A DNA stretch of 64,000 bases from Bactericera cockerelli (lineage: Eukaryota; Arthropoda; Insecta; Hemiptera; Triozidae): NCBI GenBank assembly GCA_024516035.1, contig CM044955.1:17933551-17997550 (forward strand), in the 5' to 3' direction. Numbering within the stretch: position 1 is the stretch's first letter; every line of letters begins with the position of its first letter. A program made the translations under genes and the position numbers. This document shows, in pieces, positions 57,634-64,000 of the stretch. The notes beneath the pieces were generated by a model. That model saw only the letters and a program-made list of their open reading frames with translations, ran no database searches and was not told the origin of the DNA.

Positions 57634-57716
57634 GAACTATTGCGTGGTGATGAGGTTCCTGGATGAGAGGTGCCAGGGGAGTGAGAGTGCGTGCTCCTGG
57701 CACAAGATGTTCGTGG
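57634..57716 (+). pseudogene. third copy of the exon 6 3' half
   Basis: Nearly identical to 57373-57456 with the same donor. It lacks an AG just upstream (CCTCCTGAACTATTGC), so it has no evident acceptor. The spacing to the previous copy is 260 bp, and the intervening sequence (TTGAGAAAACAGGGAGAG, poly-T) is repeated too. Confidence 0.7.
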
Positions 57717-58444
57717 GTGAGTGCTGTGCTTCTGTTTTTACGAGTATGTGGTTTCGATTGAGAAAACAGGGAGAGTTGTTTTTTTTTTTTTTTTTGGAAT
57801 ATATTTAATTTCATTCTACAGTTTTTTCATTACAATTCCCTTGAAGTACAATATCCTCCTGAGACCTGAATGTTCTTTTAAAGTACATAAGACAACTTCA
57901 CTTCACATTACTATCTTCTCTCAAAAACCGTCAGGAATTTTTGAAAATTTCATGCACTTTTAAAAGTACGCCAGGTCTTAATCAGTACTTTCTGGAATAC
58001 ATGCCGAGGACTCAAGCAGTACCTGTCTTATGTACTTTTAAAAGTATTAAAATAAATACAATTATTTATTACTACTACTACTTTTAAAAGTACATCCAGG
58101 TCTAAATCAGTACTTTCGGGAAAACATGCCCAGGTCTCAGGAGGTTAACTTTTGTACTTTTAGGGGGAAATGTGTAAGTTTGAGTTATAGTGTTTCAAAT
58201 GTAGTGGGTAGCGCAGAATAATAGGACCTTTCGATTTTTTTGTGTAACGTCGCTTTCAAATGATGACTTTCGTATCAACAGTATCCTAATATCTTATTTC
58301 GCCCATTATTCTATTACTGTTCTCATACGAATGGACCTAGTAACATCCAAATTACAGAATTGAAACATTCTGACTTCGCTGGGATTCGAACCCAGGTCAC
58401 CGTGCGGTCACCAGGAAATTTTGAAGAAAAAAAAAAATCAATAA
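57717..58444. other. intron 6 with duplicated segments
   Basis: A block at about 58165-58227 (GGGGGAAATGTGTAAGTTTG ... GCGCAGAATAATAGGACC) repeats 57290-57355. GTACTTTTAAAAGTA palindromes recur at about 57954, 58031 and 58078. A minus-strand tRNA-like head (GGGATTCGAACCCAGG) lies at about 58380. No further exon was seen. Confidence 0.5.
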
Positions 58445-58720
58445 TTTTTTTTACTAAGGTGAATATTTCACAGCTTTTTTTATTTCGTAGATATGAAACA
58501 AGAGCTACTGCAGACGCTTGTGGTCTGCGTTGTAGCCTGCACATCTCGTAGTCCTCCCCTCTGATGGGTGAGAAGTGACACAGTACTTCTCATTTAGGTG
58601 CTGGGTCAACACGAGTCCCTTACAAACAACTGTAACCAAATTTCTTGTCGGTGCGGGGTTCGAACCCGGGACCTTTCGCATGGCAAGCGAGTGATTAATC
58701 ACTGAGCTATTCGTGCGCTC
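58445..58720 (-). mobile_element. tRNA-derived SINE, family 1, copy 2
   Basis: The minus strand starts GAGCGCACGAATAGCTCAGT and has a near-consensus B-box GGTTCGAACCCCGC. The body matches 45525-45820 (GAAGTACTGTGTCACTTCTC, ACCACAAGCGTCTG). It lies in intron 6. Confidence 0.8.
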
Positions 58721-58921
58721 TTTTGATTGATTCTTTTCACATTGAGTCTCATCCAATTATGTCCTTTCTCATAAGTATTGTAGCTATGCTACATTTCAAT
58801 CATGAATCATCACAATAATTGGATCCAGCAATGAAATCATCTCACTATAAAATACAATGTAAGGAGATGCTAGGATGCTAGGATAAACAATAAAATCCAA
58901 CTGGATTTTATTGTTATTATT

Positions 58922-58952
<31 letters not shown>

Positions 58953-59087
58953 CTCACTTTCTTAACTCCTTCTCATTATTATTGTAAGTGGAGCTTGTAA
59001 AATTGCTTCGTTGGAACAATGCTAAAAAAAGAAAAGAAAAAAAGAAAAGAGTCTTATAAAGTTCTATTGTGGATTTCATTCTTGCAG

Positions 59088-59423
59088 TGAACAACAGGAG
59101 CGCCACCGCCGCCGCGTCTCCCGCCTCCCTGTTCCCCCCTCCGCCTCCGCCCCCGTCTCCACCCCCTCCTCCTCCTCCTCGCCCTCCTGCTGCTGCTGGG
59201 CGTGTTCGCGCTGCTCCTGCTCCACTCCTGCGACTTCCCCAGTCTGCGCATGCGCCGCTACAAGCACCTGATGCTGCCCCTGTCGCTGGGCCGCGGCGGC
59301 CCCGGGCCCGAGGGCGGCCTGGAGGAGCGGCCCGTGCTGCTGCTGTACGCCCGGGACTGTGAGCCTGTGGCCAGGGTGCTGGGCGAGCTCAAGACTCTGC
59401 TGCGCCGCGCCGGCCAGTGTCAG
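59088..59423 (+). CDS. gene 2, exon 7: transmembrane span and start of the SEFIR domain
   Basis: A GC-rich exon between TTGCAG and GTGAGC. From about 59160 the reading frame gives a leucine-rich span (LLLLLALLLLLGVFALLLLH), then CDFPSLRMRRYKHLMLPLSL (positive residues inside) and ERPVLLLYARDCEPVARVL. This is the SEFIR box-1 pattern (VLL-Y-ARDC), and the exon leaves in phase 0. However, from the first acceptor the phase-1 entry reads VNNRSATAAASPASLF then a proline run, not the membrane frame. Either a base is missing in the C/T tract (59120-59190), or the second AG at 59096-59097 is used, which gives the membrane frame directly after a phase-1 exon. Confidence 0.7.
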
Positions 59424-59501
59424 GTGAGCGATCAGTTTGTTGCGTGATAGTACGGGTCAGTATAGTTGATATTACGTGCCAGTGACTTCTAGACAAAGAC
59501 T

Positions 59502-59633
59502 AAGGGCGGAATTAATAGACGTTTTTGTAATACCTCTGTGGCGCTAAGTCACCGAGTGCGTTCTGTGTAAGATAGGGAAAACCGATACTTACCAACGACT
59601 TAAGTTATTGATGTTGTCTATTGATTCCGCCCT
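59502..59633. mobile_element. MITE M1, copy 4
   Basis: Complete ends AAGGGCGGAATTAATAGAC / GTCTATTGATTCCGCCCT. In this copy the inverted symmetry extends outward: TCTAGACAAAGAC (59488-59500) and GTCTTTGTCTAGA (59638-59650). It lies in intron 7. Confidence 0.85.
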
Positions 59634-59867
59634 ACGTGTCTTTGTCTAGATTGTAAACGTACCAACGATTAAACTCTTGTAATATTAGCACTATAATATT
59701 ATCTATGACAATATGGTCTCTCATCTATAATATCAACTTCATCATTTTTGCTTGATATCAAAAGAGATTTCCAAACAACCAAATAAAGAATTCTGGTTGT
59801 ATGGCACACGTTTTTAATCAGGATTATAATTTTAATAATACTAACTTTCGGTAAGGAATTACATATA

Positions 59868-61507
59868 CAGGGTGTCCCACCAAACTTGGACACCCGGAAT
59901 TACTCGGCCCCTGAAAGAGTTTTTGAAAAATAAAAAAATCTAGGGTACATGTGCTAATTATGCGGTTTCAGTCATGAAATTTTTTTTATACAGGGTGGTT
60001 CAAAAGTCAGAAATTGAGTTGTTAACTTTCGATTTTTAAATGGATCGACCTGAATTTTATTTGATAATTTTACTTCTAAATAGTTCCTGAGTACTTTTTT
60101 AAACAAAAATGTTACATACAGGATGGTTTTTTTTCGACCAATTTTTTTTCTAAATCTTGAATAACTCAAGTTCGTTTAATTTTTTCGATAACAAGAATAG
60201 AATGTGTTTGTGTCATAAATACACACACTTTTAATTAGCATCAAAAATTTTTATACAGGGTGATTCACAAGTAAAATAAAGACTTGATTTTTTTAAAACC
60301 GAGTTTTTTTAATTTTTTATTTAGGATTAATAATTCTCGTCTAATTTTATACATTTTTCGTTAGTCATATCGAAAAACAAAACTAAAGTGTTGTACATAG
60401 TGAGACATAATTTATTTGTAACACCCTGTATATGGGCAGTCAAAAAGACGCAAAATTAAATATAAAAACTGAATATGCAAGAAAAACTTCGATTTTTAAT
60501 TAAGCTAAAAAGTTATGGAGTTTTAACTAATATTGTCGCATGGACCACCCTGTAGATATTTTCTTAAACCATCATATGGGTAGTCGAAACTGTCTAAAAT
60601 TCAACGAGGAGTCCAAATCTGAAAGAAAAAAATGAATTCAAAAAGCCATTTTCAATTTTGTGTCTACACCTACTTACTTTTTATTTCAAGTTTTAAAATC
60701 ATTCAGTGTGGACACCAAATTGAAAATGGCTTCAAATTCGTGTTTTTTACTTGTTTTTCCCCCCAGATTCGAAGTCTTCGTTGAATTTTATACAACCTCG
60801 AGTACCTACATGATAGTTTAAGAAAATATCTACAGGGTGGGCCATGCGACAATATTAGTTAAAAAACCATAACTTTTTAATATCATTAAAAATCGAAGTT
60901 TTTCTTGCATATTTAGTCTTTATATTTAATTTTGCGTCTCATTGACTGCCCATATACAGGGTGTTACAAAAAAATTATGCTCACCCTGTACAACACTTTA
61001 GTTTTGTTTTTCGATATGACTAACGAAAAATGTGTAAAATTAGACGAGAATTATTAATCCTAAATAAAAAATTAAAAAAACTCGGTTTTAAAAAAAATCA
61101 AGTCATTATTTCACTTGTGAACCACCCTGTATAGAATTGTTTGATGCCAATTGAAAGAGCGTGTATTTATGACACAAACACATTCTATTCTTGTTATCGA
61201 AAAAGTTAAACGAACTTGAGTTATTCAAGATTTAGAAAAAAAATTGGTCGAAAAAAAAACCACCCTGTATGTAACATTTTTGTTTAAAAAAGTACTCAGG
61301 AACTATTTAGAAGTAAAATTATCAAATAAAATTCAGGTCGATCCATTTAAAAATCGAAAGTTAACACCTCAATTTCTGACTTTTGAACCACCCTGTATCA
61401 TGACTGAAACCGCATAATTAGCACATGTACCCTAGATTTTTTTATTTTTCAAAAACTCTTTCAGGGGCCGAGTAATTCGACGTGTCCAAGTTTGGTGGGA
61501 CACCCTG
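59868..61507. mobile_element. giant fold-back of nested CAGGGTG ends (M7)
   Basis: A 1640-bp inverted repeat with arms of about 800 bp, a loop of about 36 bases centred near 60688, and TA at both flanks. The outer ends read CAGGGTGTCCCACCAAACTT. Each arm contains further CAGGGTG-type ends in both orientations (left arm at about 59992, 60118, 60254, 60424 and 60546), all mirrored in the right arm. There is no transposase frame. It occupies most of intron 7 of gene 2. Confidence 0.9.
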
Positions 61508-61598
61508 TATACTGGATTTTTAAATTTCTTGAACTGTGAATAAGTGTATTAAAACTATCTTAAAGTCTGTATACGTCATTATTCTTTTTATTTTCCAG

Positions 61599-62215
61599 GT
61601 GTTGGATTTCTGGGACGTGGAGCATTTCAACAGCGTGGCTCGCAACCCCATGGCCTGGCTCAACAGTCACCTGAGCAATGAGAAGATGAGCGTCATCATA
61701 GTCAACACCCCCCTGTCCCAGCTGCTGCTCCAGAACCAAATGCCCCTGGAGAAGCACAATGGCTGCCCGCCCCTTCCTGAACCCACTAGTTATCTCTCAG
61801 CTCAATCCAAAAACTTAAATGTAAATATAGATAATGCCAACGCCTTCAACGCTGGCGGAAGTCTCAGTATTAGTATGAACGGTGTGTCACATGGCGGCCG
61901 GAGGGATACCAACATTGACCTGGATGATCCGGGGCCCCGGCCGGGTGCACACGATGCAGTCAGTGTCCTATCACAGAGGTTGGAGGCAGGGAACAGTACG
62001 AGCCCCCCCGACGACCAGTGCACGCCTCTGTTGAGTGAGGGCCCCGCCTACCAGGCTAGCATCGTGACTTCAAATACGAGGACTTTCAGAGTGAACGTCA
62101 AGTACAAACAGAGCAAGTGTTTCGACAGCCTGTTCGCGGCGGGCCTCATGTCGGTGGCTCAGCAGTGTGCCGCTAGTCCCAGCAGGAAGCTGACGGAGCG
62201 AGTACATATTGTCGG
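61599..62215 (+). CDS. gene 2, exon 8: SEFIR domain continuation
   Basis: The acceptor is TTCCAG; entry is in phase 0 and exit in phase 2 before GTGAGT. It starts VLDFWDVEHFNSVARNPMAW and continues LNSHLSNEKMSVIIVNT, matching the SEFIR pattern after box 1: (V)LDLWE, G-x-x-x-W-L, then a hydrophobic strand VIIV. SEFIR domains mediate homotypic binding to Act1-type adaptors in interleukin-17 signalling (family knowledge). Next comes a ~110-residue S/G/N/P-rich insert (about 61750-62060). Then YQASIVTSNTRTFRVNVKYK and FDSLFAAGLMSVAQQC follow and may be the rest of the domain. The 3' exon or exons are not visible. Confidence 0.75.
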
Positions 62216-62489
62216 GTGAGTGTTGTTATTGTAACCAAAGGACATCTGCCGTCCAAAGTGGAACAAAAGAATTAGGTTCTGTTATTTCGGATGTAGTAAT
62301 AGTACCAGTACTTTTTTTTTTACAAACAACTGACATCACTATCGATGCTTGCCATAAGACATAGTACTCTTGTTACTTGTGTTTTGAAATAGACAATGAC
62401 GATGGTTTACTTACTTTAGATATGATCAGAAAGTAAAGTTGTGAATTTTATTTTAACATCATTTCACTGTTAGTATGATAGGCGGTATA
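62216..62489. other. start of intron 8
   Basis: No feature recognised before the CAGGGTG element. Confidence 0.4.
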
Positions 62490-64000
62490 CAGGGTGGACC
62501 AAAAAAACATTTACACCCGTTAATGGTAGATTACTGACGACATTTCCAGCCCGGATCTGCAATCCGTTTTTTCGGATTCGCCTTTATAACTGCAGAAAGT
62601 GATTTTTTGCAACTTTTTGAAAAAGTCCGACTTTGGCTTATTCTTCAGGTCAGAACTTTTTTCCTGTTTAAGATGAGTTGAATTTGAACAATTCTGCAGA
62701 AAGCCAACAAAATTTCGATATTTCTAGCTACACTACTTTGCTTTTTATGGTTTTTTTTGGCATCTTTTTTGACACCTGAACAGAAAAAAACACACGAAAA
62801 AACTTTTTTACTAAATAAAACACTCGACATTTGTCCGAACAAATTTTGGCACAGACACGGGCAAGTTTGATAAAAGTTGGCGGCTGACCCAAGGATGCTA
62901 AAAAATAATTTTAGGATTTTTTATCACGTGATCTTCTGGGAAAAATTATTAGATGTTTGCCAAAAACTCTTCAAAAATCCGAAGAGTTTTCTAGCTGTGG
63001 ACTGTGTAAGGGCGTCTTGTATTGTTTACGAAAATTGTTTACATTGCTTTTTTTGAATACCGCGGTCTCACATGCCTTCATCAGCCAGTTTAGGAAAATT
63101 CAAATGATAATTTTCGTGCTCCTCAGATTGTCAGTGGTGTTAGCTAGATGTGGTAGTGCTAAGAGTGTTGGTCGCATGACCGAGGTTCAATTCTCGGCGG
63201 TCAATATTATTTTAATTATCACAAAAATCTGATGGAAAATTTCATTCATAATTGTATCTGACCTGTTGTAACACCAAGAACTTATGGTTTTTTTTGGGGG
63301 GTAATACCATCTGTAAATTGAGTTATATCAGATACTATTGTTATCACATTACACATAATTATTATTCATGTAAGCCCCTGAGAGACTGCCTTGATAATGT
63401 AAGGATGGTTTTTCTTATGCTTCCCTAAGAGAGAAAAAATACTAGCGAATTTTCCTAACAAAAATAGAGTTTATGAAATGAAGCCAGGTAAATATCTATG
63501 TAGGTTCTTCTATCATAAACAATACTAATTAAATAACAAATATTTAAAAATTGCCAACTCTAAATGGAAATCTTGGAAAAAAAAAAACAAGATAATATTT
63601 TGTAAAATTAATAAACTTTTGCAGTCTTTATTATGTTTTATAGGTTGATATAAACAAAAAGGTATTTAAAAAAAAAACATTTGGTGTTAGTATGTTCAAT
63701 GAGAAACGAATAGCTCAGTGCTAAGCTATGCGGAGGATCCCACCCCGGTCCGAACGCCAGAGCCAGCAAAAAATTCATGACGACAAAATAAAAAAGACTG
63801 TTGCCATTTTTTATTTAGCCATAGTACACACTATGGATTCTCCTCACACAAATTATTGAAACCAATGGTGATTTTAGTACCTTAGTTCTAACTCAGAACT
63901 GTCCCTCTACCTTCTACCTTCTTGCCTATCTCTCTCTCTCTTTCGCTCTCTGCCTCTCTCTCTCTATTTCTCTCTCCCTTCTCAATTCCCTCAGAGGAAC
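62490..64000. mobile_element. CAGGGTG element (M6), copy 2, runs off the window
   Basis: It starts CAGGGTGGACCAAAAAAACA with TA on its left. It follows copy 1 (33727) through GTTAATGGTAG, TCCGACTTTGGCT and TTTTTTACTAAATAAAACA. At about 62840-62945 it matches, inverted, the right half of copy 1 (TTTTGGCACAGAC, GATAAAAGTTGGCGG). From about 63788 it again matches copy 1 (AAAGACTGTTGCCATTT, GTACCTTAGTTCTAACTCAG) with a short TC tract. The span between (about 62960-63785) is unrelated and looks like inserted sequence. Confidence 0.65.
63136..63203 (+). mobile_element. possible tRNA-like SINE head
   Basis: TAGTGCTAAGAGTGTTGGTCGCATGACCGAGGTTCAATTCTCGG has A-box-like and B-box-like (GGTTCAATTC) blocks at tRNA spacing. 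A second, weaker one (GAATAGCTCAGTGCTAAGCT) is at about 63706. Both lie inside the interrupted M6 copy. Confidence 0.45.

Noticed and set aside
59054..59267. Minus-strand arginine- or glutamate-rich frames opposite exon 7
   Set aside because: Antisense shadows of the GC-rich, proline- and leucine-coding exon 7.

Overview
This is a eukaryotic, AT-rich, intron-rich and heavily transposon-loaded window, almost certainly from an insect or another arthropod. The evidence is GT-AG split exons, tRNA-derived SINEs, a full-length R1-clade LINE (a clade typical of arthropods), a Tc1/mariner-type transposase remnant, Helitron and hAT derivatives, and many TA-flanked elements ending in CAGGGTG. The order cannot be fixed from the sequence. 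There are no operons, CRISPR arrays or rRNA genes.

Two host genes are visible, both on the plus strand. Gene 1 is seen as one large 3'-terminal coding exon (8429-10566). It encodes an unrecognised, low-complexity (Q/T/N/P-rich) protein with a compact ordered start and a strongly basic C-terminal patch. Gene 2 starts at 26919 and runs past the right half of the window in at least eight coding exons (26919-62215). It encodes a signal peptide, a cysteine-containing ectodomain, a leucine-rich membrane span, and a cytoplasmic domain that I read as a SEFIR domain, so the product looks like an interleukin-17-receptor-like protein. Its 3' end lies beyond the visible exons. Intron 3 is about 20 kb and is filled with transposons.

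Layout: 1-8428, gene-poor sequence with SINE and MITE fragments. 8429-10566, gene 1. 10567-26798, intergenic: fold-back MITEs, a perfect 675-bp tandem repeat, a multi-palindrome MITE, repeat family R and a Helitron. 26799-33388, exons 1-3 of gene 2, whose introns hold a 1000-bp hAT element with an 8-bp target duplication and a nested Helitron. 33389-53747, intron 3: a CAGGGTG element, an intact 5.9-kb R1-clade LINE lying exactly between 862/871-bp direct repeats, a 4 x 173-bp tRNA-like tandem array, a Tc1/mariner element carrying a SINE, and a dead LINE tail. 53748-62215, exons 4-8, including a locally duplicated and frameshifted exon 6 and, in intron 7, a 1640-bp near-perfect fold-back. 62216 to the end, another copy of the CAGGGTG element and further SINE-like pieces.

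The most notable items are the kilobase-scale duplication flanking the LINE, the giant inverted repeat inside a receptor intron, the scrambled exon 6, and the shared terminal plan of several unnamed repeat families. All family names rest on motif reading by eye. No database search was possible.
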